Part shown: positions 17,210-27,002 of the stretch, in pieces
Layout: each line of letters begins with the position of its first letter
Numbering within the stretch: the first letter of the stretch is position 1
DNA from: Chloroflexota bacterium
Lineage (GTDB): Bacteria > Chloroflexota > Anaerolineae > Aggregatilineales > Phototrophicaceae
Length of the DNA stretch: 64,000 nucleotides
Direction: 5' to 3'
Assembly: GCA_023430545.1 (NCBI GenBank)
Contig: JAEZAF010000214.1
Span: 4,804 to 68,803 of the forward strand
Translations under genes and position numbers: made by a program
Notes under the pieces: generated by a model
Database searches by the model: none
Seen by the model: the letters and a program-made list of their open reading frames with translations, nothing else
Told to the model about the DNA's origin: nothing

Positions 17210-17875
17210 TTATGGGTTAATCCTCGGCCAGATCAGCATGATATGCTCCTGTACCGCCTGCGCAGCTTTTTCTGGATCGTGCTGGCGCAGGGCATCCACA
17301 ATCGGACTGTGCCGTGTGGCGATTTCGACATAGTTGGGATAATGCTCAGCATGAGACTGAACAATGAAGCGTTGAATCTGGCTGGAAAGCGGTGTCCAGA
17401 CACGCAGCAGCCCCGCACTCTCCGACCACTCCACCAGGGAACGATGAAACTCCATATCATATTGAGAAAGGAGCATGAGGGTGTTCTCGCTGCCTGCATG
17501 TTCCATCCGGTGGATCAGGTTATCCAGTGCATCGCACTGGTCTGGCGTAATTCTTTGTGCAGTCCTGCGGATAGCAAATGCCTCAATACTGCTGCGAATT
17601 GCAAACAGTTCATACATTTCATCGACCGGAACACTCGTGACAAACGTCGCACTCCGCGCAAGGCGTTCCACCAGACCATCGCGTTCAAGCCGCTGCAGGG
17701 CCTCACGAACCGGCCCCTGACTGGTATCCATTTGCTTGGCAATGTCCATTTCGACCAGCTTCTGTCCAGGTGCTATTTCCGCTGAGATAATGCCAAGACG
17801 CAGGTGTTCGTAAACCTGATCTGCCAGAGAATTCAGCTTGGTAGTCAGGTTTCGTGGTTGTGACAGCAAATTCAT
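17210..17875 (-). CDS. GntR-family (FadR/FCD) transcriptional regulator
   Basis: The product of about 221 residues has an N-terminal winged helix (LADQVYEHLRLGIISAEIAPGQKL ... GPVREALQRLERDGLVE) and a C-terminal FCD ligand domain with metal-binding-type Asp/His residues (YDMEFHRSL, then RHSPIVDAL and VQEHI). Such regulators usually bind organic acids and repress sugar-acid operons. It is the promoter-proximal gene relative to the transporter and catabolic genes on the same strand and likely controls them. An in-frame ATG five codons upstream at 17890 overlaps the palindromic repeat, so the inner ATG is preferred with modest confidence. Confidence 0.85.
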   Translation of the reverse strand: MNLLSQPRNLTTKLNSLADQVYEHLRLGIISAEIAPGQKLVEMDIAKQMDTSQGPVREALQRLERDGLVERLARSATFVTSVPVDEMYELFAIRSSIEAFAIRRTAQRITPDQCDALDNLIHRMEHAGSENTLMLLSQYDMEFHRSLVEWSESAGLLRVWTPLSSQIQRFIVQSHAEHYPNYVEIATRHSPIVDALRQHDPEKAAQAVQEHIMLIWPRINP

Positions 17876-17886
17876 TCCAATAGCAA

Positions 17887-17914
17887 TCAATAATTGATTA
17901 TCAATAATTGATTA
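17887..17914. promoter_or_regulatory. tandem/palindromic repeat, probable GntR operator
   Basis: TCAATAATTGATTA is repeated twice head to tail without a gap. The junction also forms the palindrome ATTGAT-T-ATCAAT (17894-17906). It lies 12 bases before the regulator's start, where an autoregulatory operator would be expected. FCD-type GntR proteins bind short palindromes of this size. The assignment to this regulator is inference. Confidence 0.6.
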
Positions 17915-18094
17915 TTCTACTGTGAAATCAAATGCTGTCAACAAAGTCGTAAAAATTTGTAGCAGTGAGGGGAAATCAGGCCAGTTCGCTGGCTAAGGCC
18001 CAACGCGCATCCACAAGCGCGGGATCACCCTGTCCGCCTGTGGATGTGATGTCTGAAGCGGCTGTTATGCAGCGGATTCGGGGTTTTTGAAACC

Positions 18095-18316
18095 TTATGT
18101 GTCCTGTACCGAGGAAAGTTCAAGCATATCGGTGACAGCGGGCTGAGGTGAGCGCCACGTCCAGTGTAAGCGCCGCCATACACGTCGGTGTAACCATACG
18201 AACAGACCAAAGCGGCGTCTTGGTGGCTTCAGCGAATTCGCCAGACGTAACTGCGCCACTTCCTGACGTATCGCTTCCCTGTGATGTGCATTGTACTGGA
18301 GGTTTGCATCCAACAT
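18095..18316 (-). CDS. small Arg/Trp-rich hypothetical protein
   Basis: This 73-residue frame encodes a basic peptide with an N-terminal helix (HHREAIRQEVAQLRLANSL) followed by an Arg/Trp-rich stretch (RRRFGLFVWLHRRVWRRLHW). Short proteins of this composition occur in Chloroflexota, as I recall, but no function is known. The ribosome site before the ATG is weak. It sits alone between two regulator genes, so it may also be a chance frame. Confidence 0.4.
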   Translation of the reverse strand: MLDANLQYNAHHREAIRQEVAQLRLANSLKPPRRRFGLFVWLHRRVWRRLHWTWRSPQPAVTDMLELSSVQDT

Positions 18317-18643
18317 GAGTTTCGTTTGCCCTGTGATGATCGATTAGTTGTAATCCGACGGTGCAGTGCTGCCTGCGCTGGTCAAAGATGGGCTTTTCAC
18401 AGCGCACACTCAGCAGGTCAGATTGAACTCAGGGTATGAAATAAGTTGAATGGATGTCACCTATCAAAAGGATGGAATCTGCAAAGCGGGGATCATCGTC
18501 AGCCTGTAACAGCACGCTCGGTGTAGTCAATCGCACACAGGCCATTGTGCGTGCCGTCGCTTCTGACTTTGAGCTGACGCCGGAGCGTTAGCGCTTGAAC
18601 TAGCGGTACTGCGGATCAACTTTCCAGCAGATGACACATCTGA
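18317..18643. other. intergenic region without recognised features
   Basis: These 327 bases between the small hypothetical gene and the end of the AraC-type gene show no convincing reading frame, hairpin with T-run or known element. Confidence 0.5.
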
Positions 18644-19552
18644 TTAATGGGTGTTGATATGGAACCTTGAATACTCGTCGCGATAATTACCGGGTGAAAT
18701 CCCCATACAGCGTCGAAAAACACGTCGGAAGTAATCCGCGTCTGGAAAACCGCATTTCAGCGCGATTTGCTCTATGGTCATATTGGTCTCCAGCAGATAA
18801 TCGCAGGCGATGTCGACGCGCTTGCGATGAATTGCCTGAGTCAGCGTACAGCCATAAACCTTGCGGTAGATGCGCCCCAGATAATCGGCGTTATAACCAA
18901 GTGCGGTCGCGATTTTGCTGGTCGTAATGCTGCGATCGAAGTTCAGGCGGATATAGGTCTGGGCACGTGACGCGATAAAGTTCAATGCTTCCTGATCGGC
19001 AGCTTTTTCCTCAGCACAGACTGCGACTTCCAGCAGCATCAATGTCGTCAGCAGATTGGCAGAAGCCGCCTGCAGCATCCCTGTTTCCTGATCCTCAAGA
19101 AAAGTGCGGAACAAGCGCTCCAACCGCTCCGGATGTCTGATCTGCGTCACCTGCGGGATTTCGATTTCAGGCGCGAATCCAACCCCTCCACAGCGCTTGC
19201 GATCAGTCGTTTCAACTTCAAAGTGAATCCAGTAGAACTTCAGGCCGAGCGGCATCGGTTTACTGCTGCCATGCTGTCGATGCGGAAACAGATGCAGCAC
19301 CTGCCCCGCCTCCAGATGAAATGTCTGATCATCTTCCCACATATCCAGCTCACCATGTTTCACAAAGATAAGTTCATGGGAATCGATCACGCGCGTAGGG
19401 TGCATCGCGGTGCCCCGTGCGATAAATAATCCCGCGTTCTGGGCTTTTAAAGGAGAAATCATTTGCAAATGCAGCGAATCTGCCGTCATAAACAGGTCCT
19501 CGAAAGAAATAATTCCAGCATCTTGCTGGTGCAGTTTATTTTTGACAGACAC
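18644..19552 (-). CDS. AraC-family transcriptional regulator
   Basis: The 302-residue protein has an N-terminal cupin-type sugar-sensing part (HELIFVKHGELDMWEDD and a GQVLHLFPHRQHGS block) and a C-terminal pair of helix-turn-helix motifs (ITTSKIATALGYNADYLGRIYRK and MTIEQIALKCGFPDADYFRRVFRR). The second motif is the classic AraC signature. It is divergent from the GH127 gene with 149 bases between starts, so it most likely controls that gene in response to arabinose or a related sugar. Confidence 0.88.
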   Translation of the reverse strand: MSVKNKLHQQDAGIISFEDLFMTADSLHLQMISPLKAQNAGLFIARGTAMHPTRVIDSHELIFVKHGELDMWEDDQTFHLEAGQVLHLFPHRQHGSSKPMPLGLKFYWIHFEVETTDRKRCGGVGFAPEIEIPQVTQIRHPERLERLFRTFLEDQETGMLQAASANLLTTLMLLEVAVCAEEKAADQEALNFIASRAQTYIRLNFDRSITTSKIATALGYNADYLGRIYRKVYGCTLTQAIHRKRVDIACDYLLETNMTIEQIALKCGFPDADYFRRVFRRCMGISPGNYRDEYSRFHINTH

Positions 19553-19701
19553 GGGCCAATATAAGTATCTGTATTGTCCAGTTTAGCGTACCCATCGGAT
19601 TGCAAAAAGTCGGAATCGTCCTGCTATTGTACGAATTTAAGGTCTGTTGAGAAAAGCACACAATCGGTACAGTCTAGATAAAATTTAAGGAAGGTTACTG
19701 C

Positions 19702-21639
19702 GTGATTGATAATTTAAATCCTGTACATCTGGATCAGATAAAAATCGATGGTGGCTTCTGGGGAGAGCGCCAGAGCCTTAATCGCAACCGGACAATTCCA
19801 GCAATTTATCACCAGCTTGAATTGACAGGGCGGACGGATGCGTGGCATCTTCATGGTGAAAATGACCCGCGCCACGATCATCATGTCGTCCACAAGTTCT
19901 GGGACTCCGACCTGGGTAAATGGTTAGAGGCGGTGGGTTACAGTCTCCGCAATCACCCCGACCCTGCGTTAGAGCAGCAGGCGGATGAAATCATTCGCCG
20001 CATTCAGGACGGTCAGCTCCCCGACGGTTATCTCAACAGTTACTTCACCGTTATAGAACCCGATCAGAAATGGCGTAACCTTCGCGACTGGCACGAACTG
20101 TATGATGCAGGCCATCTCATGGAAAGCGCCGTTGCCTACTATGAGGCAACCGGCAAACGGACGCTGCTCGATGTTATTTGCCGATACGCAGATCACATCG
20201 ATCGTCTTTTCGGCCCCGATGAAGGACAGAAACACGGCTACTGCGGACATCCGGAAGTCGAACTTGCATTAGTCAGGCTCTATCGGGCAACAGGCGAACA
20301 ACGTTACCTCGACCTCGCTAAATATTTCATCGACGAACGCGGACAGCAGCCTAACTTCTTTGACATCGAAGCGAAAGAACGCGGTGAGGACCCGGCTAAA
20401 TTCTGGGCTACGACTTATCGTTATTGTCAGGCACATATACCATTCCGCGAGCAGACCACAGCCACCGGGCATTCTGTACGTGCCTGTTATCTGTATGCAG
20501 GCGCAGCCGATGTTGCCAGGGAAACAGGTGATATTTCCCTGCTGGAAACCTGTCGCCAGATCTGGGACGATCTGACCCGTCATCAGATGTACATCACCGG
20601 CGGGCTGGGGCCAGCACACGCCAACGAGGGCTTCACCTTCGGCTATGATTTACCGAATGAAACGGCCTATGCCGAAACCTGCGCTTCGATCTCACTGGTT
20701 TTCTGGGCGAAACGCATGTTTGACATCGACCCTCACAGCAAATACACCGATGTCATGGAACAGGCGCTGTACAACGGTGTGATGGCGGGGGTTTCCTATG
20801 AAGGCGATCAGTTCTTTTATGCGAATCCACTGACCTCCTATCCTTATGTGAACCCGCATGACCATTTCAGCGGTATCAACACAGACAAATACTACCGTCG
20901 CAGCGAGTGGTTCGATTGTCCCTGCTGTCCACCGAATCTGGCGCGCATTGTCGCCGATATTGGCGAGTATTTCGCCTCCTTCAGTGACGATACGATCTAC
21001 ATCCATCTGTACAACCAGAGTACGGCACGTTTCGCTTTACCAGGTGGCGGCGTTCACATCGAACAGCAGACCAATTACCCCTGGGCAGGCGATATCGCCT
21101 TCAAAGTGCAGACCGATCAGCCGACGGCGTTTACGCTGGCACTGCGTATCCCAGGATGGTGCCACGACTACAATCTGACGCTCAACGGAAGTCCGGTTGA
21201 AGCTGAAGTAGGGAACGGCTATGCCCGACTTCATCAGGAATGGAACAATGGTGACTCGGTGGTGCTGTCCCTGGCAATGCCCGTCGAACGCATCGCGTCA
21301 CATCCCAATGTGCGTCATAACGCAGGCTGTATCGCTCTCCAGTATGGGCCGATCATCTACTGTCTCGAAGAAGTCGATAACGGCGCGAATTTAGCCAATA
21401 TCACCATTCCCCGTGATGCCCATCTCTCCGCCGAGTTTGATGAGACGCTCTTTGGCGGGATGTGCGTCATTACTGGCGAGGCCATTCGCACTGAGCCTGT
21501 CGAATGGACAAATGGCTTATATGTCCCGCAGAGCCAGTTGAATTACGACAAAACCCCTACCTCATTTAAGGCAATTCCCTATGCTTTCTGGGCAAATCGA
21601 GAGCCAGGTGAAATGCGCGTCTGGATTCGGGAACAGTAA
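19702..21639 (+). CDS. GH127 beta-L-arabinofuranosidase (HypBA1-like)
   Basis: This 645-residue protein matches the GH127 family (formerly DUF1680). It starts with the typical GGFWGERQ and LELTGR-type region. The active site is seen as Glu325 and Cys327 (AYAETCAS) and the Cys406/Cys408/Cys409 cluster (DCPCCPPN). In HypBA1 of Bifidobacterium the equivalent residues bind zinc, and one Cys is the nucleophile. There is no signal peptide, so it acts in the cytoplasm on imported arabino-oligosaccharides. AAGGAAGG precedes the GTG start. Neighbours are a divergent AraC regulator and a broken binding-protein gene. Confidence 0.9.
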   Translation: MIDNLNPVHLDQIKIDGGFWGERQSLNRNRTIPAIYHQLELTGRTDAWHLHGENDPRHDHHVVHKFWDSDLGKWLEAVGYSLRNHPDPALEQQADEIIRRIQDGQLPDGYLNSYFTVIEPDQKWRNLRDWHELYDAGHLMESAVAYYEATGKRTLLDVICRYADHIDRLFGPDEGQKHGYCGHPEVELALVRLYRATGEQRYLDLAKYFIDERGQQPNFFDIEAKERGEDPAKFWATTYRYCQAHIPFREQTTATGHSVRACYLYAGAADVARETGDISLLETCRQIWDDLTRHQMYITGGLGPAHANEGFTFGYDLPNETAYAETCASISLVFWAKRMFDIDPHSKYTDVMEQALYNGVMAGVSYEGDQFFYANPLTSYPYVNPHDHFSGINTDKYYRRSEWFDCPCCPPNLARIVADIGEYFASFSDDTIYIHLYNQSTARFALPGGGVHIEQQTNYPWAGDIAFKVQTDQPTAFTLALRIPGWCHDYNLTLNGSPVEAEVGNGYARLHQEWNNGDSVVLSLAMPVERIASHPNVRHNAGCIALQYGPIIYCLEEVDNGANLANITIPRDAHLSAEFDETLFGGMCVITGEAIRTEPVEWTNGLYVPQSQLNYDKTPTSFKAIPYAFWANREPGEMRVWIREQ

Positions 21640-21733
21640 TCCAGACATCAACGGCCAGAGTGAAGGGAGTAAGAACAGACAGGAGAAGATAGGTTACAGA
21701 GAAAGAAAATTAGTCAATATAAGGAGCCTTTAA

Positions 21734-22375
21734 ATGACAAACAGCAAAATGTCGCGGCGTGATTTTTTGAAGTTAGCAGGGACATCGGCAGCCTTTGCCA
21801 CCACGTTTACTCAACTGGATGGTGTGTTGCAAGCGGCACGAATGGCACAGCAGGATGCAGCCACGATCTCCTTTGCAGGTTGGGGAGGCACGGCGGAACA
21901 GGATGGTGTGTTGGCCGCTATTGAGGTTTTCGAGCAGGAAAATCCCGGTATTAAAGTCGAATGGCGACACACCCCTGATACCGACTTCACGACGGTGTTT
22001 TTATCGAATATCGCTGCCGGGACACCTCCCGATACCAGCTTTATTGGCTCCGGTGATTATGAGACCTTCCGCAAAGAAGGCATCCTGCTCGACATCACCG
22101 ATCAGATTATGAATGATCCACTGCTCGGACAGCCGGATTATTTCCTGCCGCAGGAAGCTGCGCGCTGTGCCGACGAAAATGGGCGCTGGCATGGCATCGG
22201 CTCGACCTGGGTTGCGCCACATCTTTATTACAACGCCAATCTTCTTGAAGCTGCTGGCATTACCCCGCCGGGATTCAAAGACGACGAGATCTGGGACTGG
22301 GATACGTTTGTCACCAATGCCAAACTGCTGACACTGGATGCCAACGGTAACCAGATGACCGGTTTGAAAGGATAA
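21734..22375 (+). pseudogene. truncated Tat-exported ABC sugar-binding protein
   Basis: The frame encodes only the first 213 residues of an extracellular family 1 sugar-binding protein, where about 430 is usual. A Tat signal (SRRDFLKLAG) and the first lobe (SFAGWGGTAEQD, GTPPDTSFIGSGDYETF, GIGSTWVAPHLYYN) are intact. It then stops with TAA and runs straight into the 3' end of the opposite-strand SARP-type gene 18 bases later. The second lobe and any permease genes are missing, so a deletion or rearrangement removed the rest of a second importer that probably served the GH127 enzyme. Confidence 0.8.
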
Positions 22376-22392
22376 AAGCAGATCATCAACGG

Positions 22393-25323
22393 TTACATGA
22401 GATGAAGCGGCCTGTCCTGGCTGTTCAGGATGGTAAGGGCATGATTGATCAGCGCTGGAAGTGAATCGGGCGAAATTGCCTGTTCACCCCATTGTGCATT
22501 CTGCAAATGCTGCTTTACCCGGCGACGATAATCCATTTCAACCGCCGGATGCTCAATGAGTGACGTCCAGACTTTACACGCGTTTTCCGCCTGCCCGACT
22601 GATAAATACCATTCTCCGACAGGATACAGCGCGGTGGTCATCATCGGTTCAGCGCCAGAGGCAAGCGCATGCTTAAGCGCTTCTTTCAGGGTATCCCTGC
22701 TATCAGGATGCCCAAGTGCAACCTGTGCTAAAGCGAGTGTCGAGAGACCATAGATCAGGCTGCGCACATCCTGAAGCTTTCTGGCAATCCTGACGGCGTG
22801 CTCGGCATACTCATAACCCTTTTCCGGATGACCGAGTAATGTGTACACATCACCTAAATTATTGGAGGTAATCGCTTCACCCTGCAGGAAGCCGCTGCTC
22901 TTGCTGAGAAGCAGCGCATTTTCGAAGTGGTGACAGGCACATTCATAGTCATCAAGCAGCATATAACTAAGGCCAAGAGAATTCGTGACGTGATAAGCCC
23001 CCAGATCATCATTCATCTCCCGGGCAATGTCATACGCCTCTGTTAATACCGCCAGTGCACTTTCGATTTCACCCGTTCTCGTATAAATAGCGCCAAGATT
23101 GACCAGCGGCTTGAGAAGTTCTACCATCTTCAACTGACGGTAAATGTCAGCGCAGCGTTCCAGAGTTAATCTCGCCTCAGACATGTTCCCGGTATAAAGC
23201 TGGGCAATGCCCAGAAGGTTCAGCGAAAAAGCCAGCACACCATCTGTATTTTTCTGCTGTTCAATGAGAGCGACCGCTTCCCTGGCATCAGCAGCAGCCT
23301 CAGTAATACGCCCCAGACGCAGATACATACCCGTAATATGCATCTTTAAGCGTCCCAGCAGCGCCCTTTCACGTTCATCCCCCGGGTCAAGTGAAAGTCT
23401 CTCAAGACTTTTCTGAAAGAAGGTCAGTCCCTCAATATACCACCCGATGCCCTCATAGAAACGGTGCAGGGTGAATGACATATCGATCAGCACATGAAGG
23501 CGACGCTGATCAAGCGCGGTTTGCCAGCATTGGTACAGGTTGTCAAGTTCACTCCGCAAAAGTTCAACCGCTTCCGAAAGCCTTCGGGCATCAAAGATAG
23601 TGTTGGCCTGCGCTATAATACCCAGATAATAGCTTTCAAAACGCGAGTTCAGATCCGGGAGATCTGTCTGAAATTCGCTGGCATAAGGGCGAATGACGCC
23701 ATGTAAGCTCCATCTGGCCCCGTCATAACGAATAAGCGATCTTGTATAAAGCGCCTGTAGAAGCGCTTCATCTGCACCTGCGATGAAAGCCGCCGCTTCT
23801 GTAGAAAACGCCCCCTTAAACACGGCAAGATCTGCCAGTGCCGTTTGTTCAAATAAGCTGAGAAGCTGCCATGAGGTCAGGAAAGCCGCTCTCAGGCTTT
23901 GATGTCGCGGATCGGTGTTGATCCATCCTGCCTGTAAGAAATCCTTATTCCGTTGAATCTGTTCAAGCAGTTCAACAGCATTATCTGCCATAATCGCACC
24001 TGCCAGTTCGATCGCAAGGGGCAGCCCTTCCAGAAGTGCACACAATGCGGCTGCATCATGGTCTCGCTGAAGTTTCTGCCCGTGCTGAAGTGCTGTTTGT
24101 ATCAGCAGTCGAACGCTGGCATTATCTTCTGACGGGTCAAACGGTAGGCCATCGAGAGGGAACACCCATTCTTCGCGCAGTCCAAGCCGATGCCGCGAAG
24201 TGACCATGATCTTAAGTTCGGGCACAGCCGCGATAAGATTTGACAGCCAGTGTGCGAATTCTGGCAGATGTTCTGCATTATCGAAGATAAGCAGCATCTC
24301 ACGTTCCGCAAGAAAACGTTCGACTTTATGCTGTGCATTACTGACATTCTGAAGAACGATACCCAGTTTCTCGGCCAGCACAGAGATCAGAGAGATCGAA
24401 TCGACGATGGTTGCAAGTGGCACATAACACACACCATTCAGATACCAGCCTGATTCTATCCGGCCAATTTCCTGCACCAATCGCGATTTTCCAGCACCAC
24501 CCACACCAGTAATCGTAATGAGGCGGCATTCAGTCTGTCTGAGCCTGCGGCGTATCTGGCTGATTTCACTTTCACGCCCTATAAACAGGGAGTGGACAGC
24601 AGGGATGTTGTGTCGAACGGCAGACTGCGCCAGCGTCACCTGATGCGCAATTCGCTGAGTGTCGGGGCTTAAATCTGCTTCCAGTTCATTGCTTAGCCGC
24701 TCGCGCAGTTGTTCGATACTCTGAAATGCTTCTCTGATCTTCCCCTGATATACCAGTGTTCGCCACAGTGCATGATAAGCCGTTTCTCGGTACGCATCAT
24801 GAGCAATCAAGTGACGTGCAAGCGCTTCCGTCTGGACAATTTCACCCAGCAACAGACGAGTGTTGAGCTGTTCCTCCAGATACTGTTGATAACGAAGGAT
24901 GTAAGACTCACGCTGACGAGTCAGCCACTGGTCAAGTTCTTCAGCATCTGCGATCACTACCCCCGCCATGAATGTATCCCGATACGCTGCCAATAGAACC
25001 GCCGGCTCTTCAGGTTTATCGTCCAGCAGCCGGATATCAAGCTGGAATGCCTGTGAAGTATCAAACTGCACCGTCTGACGATTGCTGCGCACATAACCGG
25101 GAACGAGTTTCTGAAGGTTATGCAGTGCCTGACGCAGGTTACTCAGCGCCCGTTCCTGCGGCATCTCTGCCCATAACAGCCCGGCCAGATAATCACGCGA
25201 GTGAGGGCGCGCTTCCACTGCCAGATAACACAGCAGGACCAGTGCTTTTTGTGAGATAAAGTCGGTAACAGGGATTCCATCAAGGGAAACGCTCGGATAT
25301 CCGAGCAAGTTGATTTGCAGCAT
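22393..25323 (-). CDS. AfsR/SARP-type regulator with BTAD, NB-ARC ATPase and TPR domains
   Basis: This 976-residue regulator begins with an OmpR-like DNA-binding domain (INLLGYPSVSLDGIPV ... SQKALVLLCYLA) and a bacterial transcriptional activation domain of helical repeats (about 95-240). An NB-ARC/STAND ATPase follows, with P-loop TGVGGAGKSRL and Walker B LLIFDNAEH. The C-terminal 350 residues are tetratricopeptide repeats (e.g. LGAIYTRTGEIESALAVL, NLGDVYTLLGHPEKGYEYA). Such proteins are ATP-gated activators, numerous in Chloroflexota and Actinobacteria. It is alone on its strand and its target genes are not evident. The secreted protein gene diverges from it with a gap of about 95 bases. 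Confidence 0.9.
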   Translation of the reverse strand: MLQINLLGYPSVSLDGIPVTDFISQKALVLLCYLAVEARPHSRDYLAGLLWAEMPQERALSNLRQALHNLQKLVPGYVRSNRQTVQFDTSQAFQLDIRLLDDKPEEPAVLLAAYRDTFMAGVVIADAEELDQWLTRQRESYILRYQQYLEEQLNTRLLLGEIVQTEALARHLIAHDAYRETAYHALWRTLVYQGKIREAFQSIEQLRERLSNELEADLSPDTQRIAHQVTLAQSAVRHNIPAVHSLFIGRESEISQIRRRLRQTECRLITITGVGGAGKSRLVQEIGRIESGWYLNGVCYVPLATIVDSISLISVLAEKLGIVLQNVSNAQHKVERFLAEREMLLIFDNAEHLPEFAHWLSNLIAAVPELKIMVTSRHRLGLREEWVFPLDGLPFDPSEDNASVRLLIQTALQHGQKLQRDHDAAALCALLEGLPLAIELAGAIMADNAVELLEQIQRNKDFLQAGWINTDPRHQSLRAAFLTSWQLLSLFEQTALADLAVFKGAFSTEAAAFIAGADEALLQALYTRSLIRYDGARWSLHGVIRPYASEFQTDLPDLNSRFESYYLGIIAQANTIFDARRLSEAVELLRSELDNLYQCWQTALDQRRLHVLIDMSFTLHRFYEGIGWYIEGLTFFQKSLERLSLDPGDERERALLGRLKMHITGMYLRLGRITEAAADAREAVALIEQQKNTDGVLAFSLNLLGIAQLYTGNMSEARLTLERCADIYRQLKMVELLKPLVNLGAIYTRTGEIESALAVLTEAYDIAREMNDDLGAYHVTNSLGLSYMLLDDYECACHHFENALLLSKSSGFLQGEAITSNNLGDVYTLLGHPEKGYEYAEHAVRIARKLQDVRSLIYGLSTLALAQVALGHPDSRDTLKEALKHALASGAEPMMTTALYPVGEWYLSVGQAENACKVWTSLIEHPAVEMDYRRRVKQHLQNAQWGEQAISPDSLPALINHALTILNSQDRPLHLM

Positions 25324-25418
25324 ATTCAGACGTATTCAATAAACGCTGAGTAAACGATAGGCCGTTATTGTAGCACTGAGTAAATCTTTCCCCTATCAAT
25401 TCGTGCAAGGACGAACCA

Positions 25419-26864
25419 ATGAAACCGATCTATCATGTCATGTGGATTTGCGCTGTGCTTATCGCAGTATTTTTCACTGCGCCTCTTTCGTCACAGCCAG
25501 CGGATGCGACATATACCACTGAAGGAGGAGTCACTGCCAGTTACCCATCTGCATGGGAGGCTGCTGAAAATTCTCCGCTGACACTTGTTTTAACGGATCA
25601 AGACGGGTGGACAATCACCATCAGTGTCGGTGAAGCGGCGCTCTACAACTTCAATAGTCTGGAAGCAGATACCAGCGCGGATATTGTGCTCAGTGGTTTT
25701 ATTGATTTCCTGAAACTGGCTGGAAATGTCATCGAACAGGAGACACCAGAGGCGGTTCGTGTGGGCAATTTGCCCGCATTAAAACAGACATCAGTGGCGA
25801 CCACTGGCGTTCCGTTCGAAATTGTTGCATTTAACCTGCCAGATGGAACGGCGGTATTGTCATTTGTAGGTAAGCAAGGCGATACTATTCCCCCAACGCC
25901 CGAAGTTCTCGATGTTTTTTATGATGTACTGGCCTCTGTCACATTCGTCGAAACCAATAGTGTCGATACAGAAACAGACCTATCACCTACGGAAGAGGTC
26001 TATATTCCGGATGGGGCTGTTATAGTGGCCGATCTCGAACCCGGCATACTGCGTTTTGAAGAAGGTATCGAGACTGTTTATCCGGAAGGCTGGTCGATTT
26101 ACACCGAATATCCGTACATTGAATCATCCGCCGCATTATTCTATGGCGAAAGCTTTGATAATTTCGAGGCGTTTATGCTGATCTCGGTTCAGGATGTGTC
26201 AGAGCTGTCCATCGAAACATTTCGCACTTCGATCATGTCCATGACAGCCATGGTATACACTGGCCGTGAAGATTATGATCCTGAGCGGGATATTCTGAGT
26301 GAAACCCTCTCAGATGACCGCGTGATCCAGTATCTGGATGTCTCTGAGGCAGAAGCGCTGATGGGTAATACATTCATCATTCCATTGGATGCACGGTACT
26401 GGGTATGGGCGTCATTAACCACTATTCCTACAGAAACAGATCCCGCGCTTCGTACTGAAGAGGCATTCGAGATTGTACGAAGCCTGACATTTGCTCCTCA
26501 GGAAGGCACGTTTACCCTCGACGGGTATCGCCTCATCATGGAGAAAGCCACCTGTGAACTGGTATTGAATACCAGCCATGTTAATCAGTCTGTACCCTAC
26601 GCGCTGTTTGAATGTCCGGCAAATTGTGCTGGCTCAGAATATGAAGTATGGGGAAGTGACATTTATACGCTCGATAGCAGCCTTTGTGCAGCCGCCATTC
26701 ATACGGGTGCAATCACCGACGCAGAGGGCGGGACGGTGCTGACGACATGGCTTTCGGGGCAGGAGTCCTACGCTGGAACAGAGCAGAATGGCATTTCGAC
26801 GATGGAGTATGGCGCATGGGGGGACAGCTTTAAAGTTGAACCGTTCACGTCCGGGAATGAATAG
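25419..26864 (+). CDS. secreted protein of unknown function, duplicated PsbP-like domain
   Basis: The 481-residue product has an N-terminal hydrophobic signal (MWICAVLIAVFFTAPLSS) and then two related domains of about 160 residues. The first contains YTTEGGVTASYPSAWE and ends FYDVLASVTF. The second contains GIETVYPEGWSIYTEY and ends FEIVRSLTF. Both resemble the PsbP/DUF1795-like fold, in which a beta sheet follows a 'YP..W' start. A Cys-containing C-terminal module (about 370-481) is unlike anything I recognise. It is divergent from the SARP-type regulator, which may control it. Function is unknown. Confidence 0.7.
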   Translation: MKPIYHVMWICAVLIAVFFTAPLSSQPADATYTTEGGVTASYPSAWEAAENSPLTLVLTDQDGWTITISVGEAALYNFNSLEADTSADIVLSGFIDFLKLAGNVIEQETPEAVRVGNLPALKQTSVATTGVPFEIVAFNLPDGTAVLSFVGKQGDTIPPTPEVLDVFYDVLASVTFVETNSVDTETDLSPTEEVYIPDGAVIVADLEPGILRFEEGIETVYPEGWSIYTEYPYIESSAALFYGESFDNFEAFMLISVQDVSELSIETFRTSIMSMTAMVYTGREDYDPERDILSETLSDDRVIQYLDVSEAEALMGNTFIIPLDARYWVWASLTTIPTETDPALRTEEAFEIVRSLTFAPQEGTFTLDGYRLIMEKATCELVLNTSHVNQSVPYALFECPANCAGSEYEVWGSDIYTLDSSLCAAAIHTGAITDAEGGTVLTTWLSGQESYAGTEQNGISTMEYGAWGDSFKVEPFTSGNE

Positions 26865-27002
26865 ATCTTCGCCCTCTCGTTCGTAATATACCGGGATCAG
26901 AAGGCTCAATACGGCTCCAGTACGCTCCATGTCGGCTGACTTGATAACAGAAAAGCCCTGATTCTTGCTGATTGTATCCGTATGAGTATACCAGCATGGT
27001 GA

